DNA of 18,025 nt. Source: Cloacimonetes bacterium UBA5835. GTDB lineage: Bacteria; Cloacimonadota; Cloacimonadia; Cloacimonadales; Cloacimonadaceae. The translations under genes were made by a program, and so were the position numbers. Shown piece after piece: positions 1 to 6,423 of the stretch (positions within the stretch are counted from its first letter, which is position 1; each line of letters begins with the position of its first letter). The notes beneath the pieces are model-generated. The model was not told the DNA's origin, did no database searches, and was given only the letters and a program-made list of their open reading frames with translations. The DNA is taken from the NCBI GenBank assembly GCA_002432865.1, contig DJGX01000028.1, forward strand, positions 1 to 18,025, in the 5' to 3' direction.

Positions 1-52
1 AATATAATCTTCTCAAATCCTAAAATCCTTGTTTCTATGATTCAAATCTGTC

Positions 53-205
53 GTCCCGCTGGGACTAAATTATTTGTTCTTTTTTTTCGCCGGGTTAAAA
101 CCCGTCGTTAGTATGTATCGTTCCTAACGGAACTGTTTTCATTATATGTCTTTCTTTTCGAGGGGCTTACGCCACCATCGCTATTATTGTGTCGCCCTGA
201 GGGGC
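53..205. repeat. Cluster of four short perfect palindromes
   Basis: Four compact inverted repeats lie within about 150 bp: GTCCC-GCT-GGGAC (53-65), CGGGTT-AA-AACCCG (91-104, extendable by c88-g107 and g89-c106), GTTCC-TAAC-GGAAC (120-133) and GCCC-TGAG-GGGC (194-205). The stems differ but the size and tiny loops are alike, as in REP-like palindromic units. No transposase gene is present in the window. The function is unknown; transcript stabilisation, termination or mobile-element remnants are all possible. Confidence 0.6.
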
Positions 206-274
206 TTTTATTGGCTATATAATTCAATCCTGTAAATCCCTTTCATCTTGTTCATCCCATACCTATTCTTTTTC

Positions 275-301
275 TAATCTGCGTAATCTGCGTAATCTGC
301 G
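275..301. repeat. Tandem repeat, three perfect copies of TAATCTGCG
   Basis: The 9-mer TAATCTGCG occurs three times head to tail without mismatch, ending 13 bp before the frr stop codon. It is non-coding. Copy number in such short arrays tends to change by slippage; no function is apparent. Confidence 0.8.
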
Positions 302-314
302 TGAGATAAACCCT

Positions 315-869
315 CTACACTTCCATTATCTCTTTTTCTTTTGCTTTTTCTGCTTCGTCTATTTTTTTAATCCAGTCGTCGGTTATATCTTGGAGTTCTT
401 TTAGTTGTTTTTTTTCTTCATCTTCGCTGATTTCGCTATCCTTTTTCTGTTTTTTAACCAGCTCATTAGAATCGCGGCGAATATTTCGGATAGCAACTCT
501 GGTATCTTCGGATATTTTTTTTATGCTTTTCACAATATCTCTGCGTTTTTCTTCGGTCAGGGGTTGAAAAGGTAGGCGAATAACATTTCCATCATTTTCT
601 GGAGTAATCCCAATATTGGCAGCTAAGATAGCTTTTTCAATATCTGCCAGAGTGGTTTTATCCCAAGGTTGAACAACAATCATTCTCGCTTCTGGAATGG
701 AAATATTGCATAGTTGTTTAATGGGTGTAGGTTGGCCGTAATAGTTAATTTTAATATCATCCAGAATGGAAGCACTGGCGCGTCCGGTTCTGATTTTGGA
801 ATATTGATGCAGCATAGAATCAAAGCTTTTCTGCATTTTTTCTTTAGTAATTTCTTTATTAGCTTCCAT
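315..869 (-). CDS. frr: Ribosome recycling factor (RRF)
   Basis: RRF acts with EF-G to split the post-termination ribosome so that subunits, tRNA and mRNA can be reused. The 184-residue product matches the usual length of about 185. It has the expected N-terminal helix ending in the conserved region SKIRTGRAS (24-32), the YYGQPTPIKQL stretch that opens the small beta domain, and a long charged C-terminal helical region rich in Lys and Glu. The start is supported by AGAGG five bases upstream of the ATG. It is the last gene of the minus-strand translation operon, 35 bp after pyrH; pyrH-frr adjacency is a very common bacterial arrangement. Confidence 0.97.
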   Translation of the reverse strand: MEANKEITKEKMQKSFDSMLHQYSKIRTGRASASILDDIKINYYGQPTPIKQLCNISIPEARMIVVQPWDKTTLADIEKAILAANIGITPENDGNVIRLPFQPLTEEKRRDIVKSIKKISEDTRVAIRNIRRDSNELVKKQKKDSEISEDEEKKQLKELQDITDDWIKKIDEAEKAKEKEIMEV

Positions 870-904
870 AATAACCTCTTTAATATTAGCTTAGTTTATC
901 TGTT

Positions 905-1633
905 TTAGGGGTGAATATAGGTTCCCACTTCGGAATTGGTGAGGGCTTCGATTAACATATCCGGATTACTGATATTGAAAATTTTAATAGGCATTTCATT
1001 ATCCATAGCCAGAGAAAAAGCAGTTAAATCCATAACTCCCAAACGATTCTGAACACATTGTTGAAAGCTGGCACTTTTAATAAAATGGGCATTTTTATCT
1101 TTTTTAGGATCTGCACTATATAGTCCATCTACATTAGTTGCTTTTAAAACAACATCGGCTTGAAGCTCAACAGCTCTTAAAACTGCTGCTGTATCAGTAG
1201 TAAAATAAGGATTTCCTGTTCCACCACTTAAAAAACAGATCTTTCCTTGTTCCATAGCGCTTAAAGCCAATTGTGGAGTGTAACGATCAACAACTTTATC
1301 CACAGCCAGAGTGGAAAGAACAACACTCTCAATTCCTTTAGAACCAAGAACTTCTGCCAAGTAAAGGGAATTCTGGATAGTTGCCAGCATACCTATACTA
1401 TCCAGAACTACCCTGTTTAATTTTTTATTTTTCCAGGTTCCGCCCCTGAAAATATTTCCGCCACCCAAAACTATACCCAATTCATAATTCTGATTATGAA
1501 CTGAAATTATAGCATCAGTAAGGGAATTAATTAATGCCTCATCATAGGCAATACCTTTTTTCCCGGAAAGAACTTCTCCGGAGAGTTTTAGCAGCACCCT
1601 ATGGATGTTTTCGCTTTTGTAAGTAACTTTCAT
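905..1633 (-). CDS. pyrH: UMP kinase
   Basis: UMP kinase phosphorylates UMP to UDP with ATP in pyrimidine nucleotide synthesis and belongs to the amino-acid-kinase fold. The 242-residue length is normal. Visible motifs are the N-terminal LLKLSGE segment (14-20), the glycine-rich loop GGGNIFRG (57-64), the substrate/phosphate region GGTGNPYFTTDTAA (137-150), KATNVDGLY (164-172), and the C-terminal MDLTAFSLAMDN block. The start is supported by GGGGAG seven bases upstream of the ATG. It sits between tsf and frr on the same strand with short gaps (51 and 35 bp), so it is very probably co-transcribed with the translation genes. No key residue appears to be missing. Confidence 0.97.
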   Translation of the reverse strand: MKVTYKSENIHRVLLKLSGEVLSGKKGIAYDEALINSLTDAIISVHNQNYELGIVLGGGNIFRGGTWKNKKLNRVVLDSIGMLATIQNSLYLAEVLGSKGIESVVLSTLAVDKVVDRYTPQLALSAMEQGKICFLSGGTGNPYFTTDTAAVLRAVELQADVVLKATNVDGLYSADPKKDKNAHFIKSASFQQCVQNRLGVMDLTAFSLAMDNEMPIKIFNISNPDMLIEALTNSEVGTYIHP

Positions 1634-1684
1634 TAACTAACTCCCCACTGTATTTGTATGAGTTGCAATAATTATCTGTCTATT

Positions 1685-2284
1685 TTATTCGCCACCTAAT
1701 TGATAGCGGATAAATCTGGCAATCTGAATGTTCTCACCTGTTGTAGCAATAGCGTTAGTTAGCAAGTCCTTAACTGTTTTAGTACTATCACTGATCAATT
1801 CTTGTTCCATTAAGGAATGCTCACTACAGTACTTTTTCAGGTTTCCTTCCACAATTTTTTCTATTATTTCAGGTTTCTTACCTTCGTTAACTGCTTTATT
1901 ATAAGCGATTTCTTTTTCCCTATCCAAAATAGCAGGATCAATTTGTTCAGGACTGATAGCTAAAGGATTAGTAGCAGCAATCTGCATAGCAATTTCGTCT
2001 GCCAAAGCTTTAAATTCGGGAGTCCTGGCTACAAAATCTGATTCACAATTCAGTTCCAGAAGCACTCCAATCCGGTTGTTGAAATGTATGTAAGAATGAA
2101 TAACACCTTCTTTAGTAGCACGGCTTGCTTTTCCTTCTGCTTTACTGATTCCGCGTTCCCGCAGGTATTTTATTGCCTCATCAATGTTTCCTTTTTTTTC
2201 AATTAAAGCTTTGCGACAATCCATCATTCCTGCGCCGGTTCTATCTCTTAATTCTTTTACTTGTGCGGCAGTAATCTCAGCCAT
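1685..2284 (-). CDS. tsf: Elongation factor Ts
   Basis: EF-Ts is the nucleotide-exchange factor that releases GDP from EF-Tu. At 199 residues this is the short form, lacking much of the extra C-terminal material of the roughly 280-residue E. coli protein and close to Thermus-type EF-Ts in size. The N-terminal UBA-like domain carries VKELRDRTGAGMMDCRKAL (residues 9-27). The core has ESDFVAR, corresponding to the conserved TDFV motif that contacts EF-Tu, with Ser in place of Thr. AAGGAG lies upstream of the ATG. It follows rpsB by 78 bp, the standard rpsB-tsf pair. Confidence 0.97.
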   Translation of the reverse strand: MAEITAAQVKELRDRTGAGMMDCRKALIEKKGNIDEAIKYLRERGISKAEGKASRATKEGVIHSYIHFNNRIGVLLELNCESDFVARTPEFKALADEIAMQIAATNPLAISPEQIDPAILDREKEIAYNKAVNEGKKPEIIEKIVEGNLKKYCSEHSLMEQELISDSTKTVKDLLTNAIATTGENIQIARFIRYQLGGE

Positions 2285-2304
2285 TTTTTTCTCCTTTTTA
2301 AATA

Positions 2305-2349
2305 GGGGAATAAATTCACTTTACCTTGTAGCAAAGCTATTTCTTCCCC
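2305..2349 (-). promoter_or_regulatory. Hairpin in the rpsB-tsf spacer
   Basis: GGGGAA (2305-2310) pairs with TTCCCC (2344-2349), and the loop contains a small inner stem TAGC-AAA-GCTA (2329-2339). No U-tract follows in the minus direction, so it is not a standard terminator. It could be a processing site or a partial attenuator setting the uS2 to EF-Ts ratio. The tsf Shine-Dalgarno lies outside the stem. This is an inference from base pairing only. Confidence 0.35.
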
Positions 2350-2363
2350 CGATTATTTGTGCT

Positions 2364-3185
2364 TTATAGTTCTGTTTCCGTTAATTCGGGAACTTCAAAT
2401 TCTTCTTTTTCTCCTGATACTGCCAATTGAGCTTCAAAATCTCCTGGTTCTTCTTCTGTAAGTGCTTCTTCATTTTCTGCTTCAATGTTTTCACCTTCTG
2501 AGGCAAGACCACGTCCCTCAATAACTGCATTAGCCATAATATCAGAAATTAGATTAATGGCACGAGTAGCATCATCGTTACTAGGTATAACATAATCAAT
2601 AATATCCGGATCGCAATTTGTATCTACCATAGCCACAATCGGAATATTCAAAATGCGTGCTTCGTGAACAGCTATTTTTTCATATTCAGTATCCACAATA
2701 AATATACATCCTGGAAGGGCATCCATCTCGCGAATTCCACCTAAGGAAAATTCTATTTTATCGTGCATTCTTTTCATTTTTTGCTGTTCCAGTTTGGTAT
2801 AACTGTTTATAGTTCCATCAGCAACGATTTCTTCATAATATTTCATTTTATCTATGCTTTGACGAATAGTTGCCATATTGGTTAGCATTCCTCCATACCA
2901 ACGTTGGTTAACATAAAAAACTCCAGCTTTTTCAGCAGCTTCTTTAATTGCTGCTTGTGCTTGTTTTTTGGTCCCAACAAAAAGAATATACTCTCCTTTG
3001 GAGGCAACTTCTTTAATAAACTGATATGCTTCATTAATAGCATCAACGGTCTGCTTAAGATCAATGATGTGAATCCCATTGCGTTTAATGAAGATATACT
3101 TTTTCATTTTGGGATTCCATTTAAAGGTCTGATGCCCAAAATGGACACCTGCCTCGAGTAATTGTTTCATAGTAACTACGGACAT
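2364..3185 (-). CDS. rpsB: 30S ribosomal protein uS2 (S2)
   Basis: uS2 joins the 30S subunit late, on the back near the head-body junction, and is needed for binding of S1. The product has 273 residues. The conserved N-terminus (MKQLLEAGVHFGHQTFKWNP, residues 6-25), the RWYGGMLTN segment, and the C-terminal Rossmann-like region with DALPGCIFIVDT and NIPIVAMVDTNCDPD are all present. Unlike the usual protein of about 230-250 residues, it ends in a strongly acidic tail from about residue 230, rich in Glu and Ala. AGGAG sits five bases before the ATG. A structured RNA-like segment precedes it (see 3216-3279). tsf follows. Confidence 0.97.
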   Translation of the reverse strand: MSVVTMKQLLEAGVHFGHQTFKWNPKMKKYIFIKRNGIHIIDLKQTVDAINEAYQFIKEVASKGEYILFVGTKKQAQAAIKEAAEKAGVFYVNQRWYGGMLTNMATIRQSIDKMKYYEEIVADGTINSYTKLEQQKMKRMHDKIEFSLGGIREMDALPGCIFIVDTEYEKIAVHEARILNIPIVAMVDTNCDPDIIDYVIPSNDDATRAINLISDIMANAVIEGRGLASEGENIEAENEEALTEEEPGDFEAQLAVSGEKEEFEVPELTETEL

Positions 3186-3215
3186 TTTTTCTCCTGATAG
3201 ACGGTTATTAAGTTT

Positions 3216-3279
3216 CTTCCGGACGGTGTAAGCAATTCAGAGAAAATTTTTCCTCACCGCCTTGCAAGCGTTCCGGAAG
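3216..3279 (-). ncRNA. Candidate structured leader RNA upstream of rpsB
   Basis: In the spacer between rpsI and rpsB the transcript can form a multi-branched fold. The outer stem is 8 bp (3216-3223 with 3272-3279, CTTCCGGA/TCCGGAAG). A stacked 5-bp stem follows directly (3224-3228 with 3255-3259, CGGTG/CACCG). It encloses an AT-rich hairpin (3240-3255). A side hairpin around CTTGCAAG lies at 3258-3270. The structure ends about 30 bases before the rpsB ATG and has no U-tract, so it resembles a regulatory leader more than a terminator. By analogy with other ribosomal-protein leaders, the ligand could be uS2 itself. The structure is seen in the sequence; the function is inferred. Confidence 0.5.
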
Positions 3280-3333
3280 TTTATTTTTGGTTAATAGTAA
3301 TTGTTTATAACTCATAAAGAATAAACTGACTAA

Positions 3334-3720
3334 TCAACGCTTGGAGAACTGGAATCTCTTTCTGGCTTTGGGACGGCCTGATTTCTTGCGTTCCACCATT
3401 CGGGGATCGCGAGTTAAAAAGCCACGAGGCTTAAGTATCGGACGTAAGTTTTCATCATATTCAACTAAGGCACGAGAAATGCCATGACGAATAGCTCCTG
3501 CCTGACCACTTAATCCGCCGCCACACACATTAGCATAAACATCGAAGTTATCGGATAAACCAACAGCTTGTAAGGGCTGTTCAACAATCATTTCCAGGGT
3601 TTCTCTCTGGAGGTATTTTTTCATATGGATATTGTTGATAATGCGTTTTCCGGTTCCCGGCGTGAGCCGAACTCTGGCTACGGCATTTTTTCTTCTTCCA
3701 ACTGCATCAAAAGTCTGCAT
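3334..3720 (-). CDS. rpsI: 30S ribosomal protein uS9 (S9)
   Basis: uS9 is a 30S head protein whose C-terminal tail reaches the P-site tRNA. The 128-residue product has the usual length of about 130. The family hallmarks are GRRKNAVARVRL near the N-terminus, the GGGLSGQAGAIRHGISRAL block, and the basic C-terminus KKSGRPKARKRFQFSKR ending in Lys-Arg, which contacts tRNA. An in-frame ATG lies 21 bp further upstream, but the start at 3720 is chosen because AGGAG is correctly spaced before it and the protein then begins at the family's normal position. It follows rplM by 10 bp, the universal rplM-rpsI pair. Confidence 0.96.
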   Translation of the reverse strand: MQTFDAVGRRKNAVARVRLTPGTGKRIINNIHMKKYLQRETLEMIVEQPLQAVGLSDNFDVYANVCGGGLSGQAGAIRHGISRALVEYDENLRPILKPRGFLTRDPRMVERKKSGRPKARKRFQFSKR

Positions 3721-3730
3721 ATTTTTTCTC

Positions 3731-4159
3731 CTAAATCTCAAGTTCTATCGGTTTCTGAGCTGAGTGTGGATGTTCAGCTCCCGGATAAACTTTCAGCTTT
3801 TTAAACATAGCGCGTCCCAGCTTATTTTTGGGCATCATACCTTTTACGGCATGCTCAATAATCCGCTCGGGATGCTTTTCCAAAACTTTAGCATAAGGAA
3901 CTTCCTTCAGACCATCCGGATAACCACTATAGCTTTTATAAACCTTTTGCAATGCCTTCATTCCGCTAACATGAACTTTAGCTGCATTGATAACGATTAC
4001 ATAATCGCCAGTATCAATATTGGGCACATAATACGGTTTATGTTTTCCACGTAAAATTGTGGCTACTTTTGTGGATAAGCGGCCTAAGGGTTTTCCTTCT
4101 GCGTCAACGATATACCATTTCTGGTGAATATCGGAAGGGCTAGGGGTAAGGGTCTTCAT
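3731..4159 (-). CDS. rplM: 50S ribosomal protein uL13 (L13)
   Basis: uL13 is an early-assembling 50S protein. The 142 residues match the family length. Clear motifs are QKWYIVDAEGKPLGRLSTKVA near the N-terminus, RGKHKPYYVPNIDTGDYVIVINA, and the MMPKNKLGRAMFKKLKVYPGAEHPH signature towards the C-terminus. AAAGGAG lies just upstream of the ATG. It is the first gene of the six-gene minus-strand operon, and promoter-like sequence precedes it (see 4194-4247). In E. coli rplM-rpsI is autoregulated by L13 binding to the leader; here the leader is short and no obvious structure was recognised in it. Confidence 0.97.
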   Translation of the reverse strand: MKTLTPSPSDIHQKWYIVDAEGKPLGRLSTKVATILRGKHKPYYVPNIDTGDYVIVINAAKVHVSGMKALQKVYKSYSGYPDGLKEVPYAKVLEKHPERIIEHAVKGMMPKNKLGRAMFKKLKVYPGAEHPHSAQKPIELEI

Positions 4160-4193
4160 CGCTTCTCCTTTATATATTTTTCTATTCAGATAG

Positions 4194-4247
4194 CCAAAAT
4201 TTTGGAATATAGGATAGTGTCAAGAACTGTTTTTTCAAATTTTGGAA
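4194..4247 (-). promoter_or_regulatory. Promoter-like region of the rplM operon with two AT-rich repeats
   Basis: A perfect -35 hexamer TTGACA reads on the minus strand at 4223-4218, but no good -10 is visible at normal spacing. On the plus strand CCAAAATTTTGG (4194-4205, a perfect palindrome) and a related TCAAATTTTGGAA (4235-4247) share AAATTTTGGAA at a 40-bp offset, flanking the -35. They may be operator or UP-like elements. Confidence 0.35.
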
Positions 4248-4510
4248 AAGTAGAGAGAATAAAGAACTTAAATGAAGACAGAAGAATTACGATAGATAGG
4301 CGAGATTACCAAGCCTTAGAAAATAGCTATTGCATAGTACTATTGGTAATATAATAAACATTTTGCTTACCAAAAAACTATCTTATCCTCAGAGCTGATG
4401 AATATAAAAGTTATTTTACAGGAACCTCTAATAGGTCGGTTTTATCATTTATTGTTGGTTTGCATATATAATATATTCTAAAAGCTCGTTACCAAAATTA
4501 GTATCTGCCT
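4248..4510. promoter_or_regulatory. Divergent intergenic region with repeated TTACCAA heptamers
   Basis: No credible gene is present here; a 76-codon frame crossing rplM on the opposite strand is a shadow. The heptamer TTACCAA occurs at 4306-4312, 4367-4373 and 4489-4495, and inverted (TTGGTAA) at 4343-4349. The pair 4343-4349/4367-4373 forms an inverted repeat with a 17-bp spacer. It could be binding sites for a regulator acting on one or both divergent units. Confidence 0.35.
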
Positions 4511-4579
4511 AATTTATGATGAATCTACCCCATTTTGTTCATAAATTGATTGACATAATAATGCTTCCCTTTCTATAGT
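4511..4579 (+). promoter_or_regulatory. Promoter of the caspase-like gene with adjacent inverted repeat
   Basis: TTGACA (4550-4555) is separated by 18 bp from TATAGT (4574-4579). Initiation near 4586 would leave a leader of about 23 bases before the ATG at 4609. A perfect 9-bp inverted repeat, AATTTATGA (4511-4519) and TCATAAATT (4539-4547), ends two bases before the -35 hexamer and is a candidate operator. Confidence 0.55.
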
Positions 4580-4608
4580 GAAATTTGATGAAAAATATGG
4601 AGGATAAA

Positions 4609-5400
4609 ATGAAGAAGTATCTGATAACAGGTCTTTTATTGCTGGTGATTGTTTTTGCTTTTGCTGAACGCAAAGCCTTGGTAATTGCCAATTGGAATTA
4701 TCCTAATGCAGTGTTAAAAAGTCCAAAAGCCGATGCTGATTCAATTGCTGCTGCTCTGGAAGGAGTGAATTTTAATATTACCCGACTTAATAATGCTAAT
4801 TTGAATTCAATGAAATCTGCTATCGATACTCTTGCAGCTCACCTAAGCAGTGAAGATGAAGTAGTTTTTTATTTCAGCGGGCACGGAACAAACTATAAGA
4901 ATGTCAATTACTTAGTTCCTGCAGGAGTGAATTTAGCATCTCAGCTAACTATTGATAATAACTGTTACAGTTTATCTGCCTTAAGCAACAAATTAAAAAA
5001 TGCCAAAACCTCAATCATAATTGTGGAAGCATCCAAAATTTGGGGTATTCCAGATGGTAAAGCAACTAATCCCAAAACCTTCGTAAGTATGAAATCTGCT
5101 ACGCCCAAACAGGTAATTATATTTAGTAGCCAGCCAGGAAAAATAGTACAGAATTCTAATTTAACCAAAAGTGTTTTCTCTATGGCTATGGCTAAGTACA
5201 TTGCTACCTCGGAAGTTGGGTTAAATGAATTTTTCCCAGTATTGAGCAATGAAATTATGCAAAAAACGGGAAATGCTCAAAAGCCATGGATTTCAGGCAC
5301 ATTAAGTAATGATTTCATCTTTAATACTAATCTCCAGAAAGGAATGTGGAAATCTCCCTCCCCTCGTCCTAAAATCGGAGGTGGCTCACTTTCCTGGTAA
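4609..5400 (+). CDS. Exported caspase-fold (peptidase C14-like) protein, catalytic Cys replaced
   Basis: This is a caspase-like p20-type domain behind an N-terminal signal peptide (residues 1-19, KKY then a hydrophobic run ending AFA before ERK). The domain starts with RKALVIANWNYPNA (21-34). The catalytic-His motif FSGHG is intact (His92). The second catalytic motif, normally DAC in the strand before the active site, reads EAS (140-142), so Ser142 stands where Cys is expected and Glu replaces Asp. The only Cys, Cys119, lies elsewhere. It is therefore probably a pseudoenzyme or a Ser variant. The start at 4609 is chosen over upstream in-frame ATGs because GGAGG is five bases before it, the signal peptide then begins normally, and a predicted transcription start leaves little room upstream. 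It is monocistronic. The role is unknown; it could bind peptides or act as an envelope sensor. Confidence 0.8.
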   Translation: MKKYLITGLLLLVIVFAFAERKALVIANWNYPNAVLKSPKADADSIAAALEGVNFNITRLNNANLNSMKSAIDTLAAHLSSEDEVVFYFSGHGTNYKNVNYLVPAGVNLASQLTIDNNCYSLSALSNKLKNAKTSIIIVEASKIWGIPDGKATNPKTFVSMKSATPKQVIIFSSQPGKIVQNSNLTKSVFSMAMAKYIATSEVGLNEFFPVLSNEIMQKTGNAQKPWISGTLSNDFIFNTNLQKGMWKSPSPRPKIGGGSLSW

Positions 5401-5684
5401 CCTTATTGAAACTCAGTTAACTGGATAAAAATGAATTTCTTAATTTAGGAGATTCGTTTAACACTTATTTCACGGATATATTATAGCTAGGAACATAACA
5501 GCTACTTCCGTCGTAATTTTATTGTAAGCAATGAAGTTATCAAAGCGTAAATCATTTCTGGTTTGTATGTAAGTTGTGATTCTTCATTTCCGCAGTATTT
5601 TAGCCATTCTATAAACTCTTGGGACAGTAAGGACTCATATCGATGGCTGATTATATCTCACTATTTCATCATCACATTTTTTCA
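5401..5684. other. Intergenic stretch after the caspase-like gene
   Basis: No gene was recognised in the roughly 340-bp gap. One weak hairpin is present: ACGGA (5472-5476)/TCCGT (5507-5511) outside and TAGCT (5484-5488)/AGCTA (5500-5504) inside, followed by a T-rich but interrupted stretch. It may be a poor terminator for the caspase-like gene. Confidence 0.3.
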
Positions 5685-5713
5685 TTGACACAAAGTTTGA
5701 TTCTAAGTAGTTT
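5685..5713 (+). promoter_or_regulatory. Putative promoter of the ABC exporter-purH chain
   Basis: TTGACA at 5685-5690, a 17-bp spacer, and a weak -10-like TAGTTT at 5708-5713. The downstream ATG at 5740 has only a distant AAGGAAG (5722-5728). The -35 is exact; the -10 is poor, so this is moderate to weak evidence. Confidence 0.4.
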
Positions 5714-5739
5714 GACTATACAAGGAAGAATAGATTAAT

Positions 5740-6423
5740 ATGGATATTATTAAAACAGAAGACATCGTGAAGGATTACATCTTAGGCAAAGTAAAGGTCC
5801 GCGCTTTAAATGGAGTAAATCTTCATATTCAGAAAGGTGAATTTGTTGCCATTATGGGTCCCTCTGGTTCAGGTAAAAGCACTTTAATGCACATACTTGG
5901 TTGTTTGGATAAGCCTACAGCTGGAGAATATTATTTGGATGATATTCTGGTGAGCAAAATGCCTAAAGCAGCTTTAGCTGCAGTAAGAAATAGGAAGATT
6001 GGCTTTGTTTTTCAATCCTTCAATCTTCTCCCGCATTTAAATATCTTAAAAAATGTAGAATTGCCCTTGATGTATGGAGGGATGAGTCGTCATAAACGTC
6101 TTGCCAAAGCCAGAGAGGTTTTACAAAATGTAGGATTGGGAAATCGTTTGAAACATAAGCCCAATGAACTTTCTGGCGGTCAAAGACAACGAGTTGCCAT
6201 AGCCAGAGCAATTGTTAATGACCCATCAATTTTACTTGCCGACGAGCCGACGGGTAATCTTGATTCTCAATCTGGGGGAGATATCTTAGAAATTTTCAAA
6301 GATTTACATAGTCAGGGTAATACTGTTATCATAGTTACCCACGACCAAGCAATTGCTTCCAGAGCAGAAAGAATTATTAGAATTAAAGATGGAAAAATAG
6401 TAGATGGCAATTCCGATAGCTGA
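5740..6423 (+). CDS. ABC transporter ATP-binding protein, MacB/LolD-type
   Basis: This is the cytoplasmic ATPase of a type VII (MacB/LolCDE/FtsE-like) ABC system; it couples ATP hydrolysis to movement of the partner permease. The 227 residues are standard. Seen in order: Walker A GPSGSGKS (40-47), Q-loop Gln92 (FVFQSFNLLP), signature LSGGQ (144-148), Walker B ILLADEP (164-170) with catalytic Glu169, and switch His201 in VTHD. All catalytic residues are intact. Its stop codon lies inside the next gene (20-nt overlap), so the pair is almost certainly translated together. The substrate cannot be read from the sequence; lipoprotein release, peptide or drug export, and envelope mechanotransmission are all known for this family. 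Confidence 0.93.
   Translation: MDIIKTEDIVKDYILGKVKVRALNGVNLHIQKGEFVAIMGPSGSGKSTLMHILGCLDKPTAGEYYLDDILVSKMPKAALAAVRNRKIGFVFQSFNLLPHLNILKNVELPLMYGGMSRHKRLAKAREVLQNVGLGNRLKHKPNELSGGQRQRVAIARAIVNDPSILLADEPTGNLDSQSGGDILEIFKDLHSQGNTVIIVTHDQAIASRAERIIRIKDGKIVDGNSDS

Larger units (their letters stand above)
1..314. other. Gene-free region downstream of frr
   Basis: No reading frame here looks like a gene. Phrases such as 'aatcctgtaaatccc' and 'ttcatcttgttcatccc' are low-complexity, repeat-like intergenic text. The useful content is a palindrome cluster and a tandem 9-mer, listed separately. No hairpin followed by a T-tract in minus orientation was found to serve as a clear terminator for the frr operon, although the palindromes could stop or stabilise its transcript. 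Confidence 0.6.

Noticed and set aside
3721..3741. N-terminally extended uS9 start
   Set aside because: AGGAG lies between the two ATGs at the right distance from the inner one, and the extension is unlike the family.
4124..4354. Plus-strand 76-codon frame overlapping the rplM start
   Set aside because: It runs antisense over the rplM start and promoter, with no RBS and no family resemblance.
4585..4608. Upstream starts for the caspase-like protein
   Set aside because: The upstream in-frame ATGs at 4588 and 4597 lie at or before the GGAGG, and 4588 is at the predicted transcription start. A start at 4609 gives a normal signal peptide.
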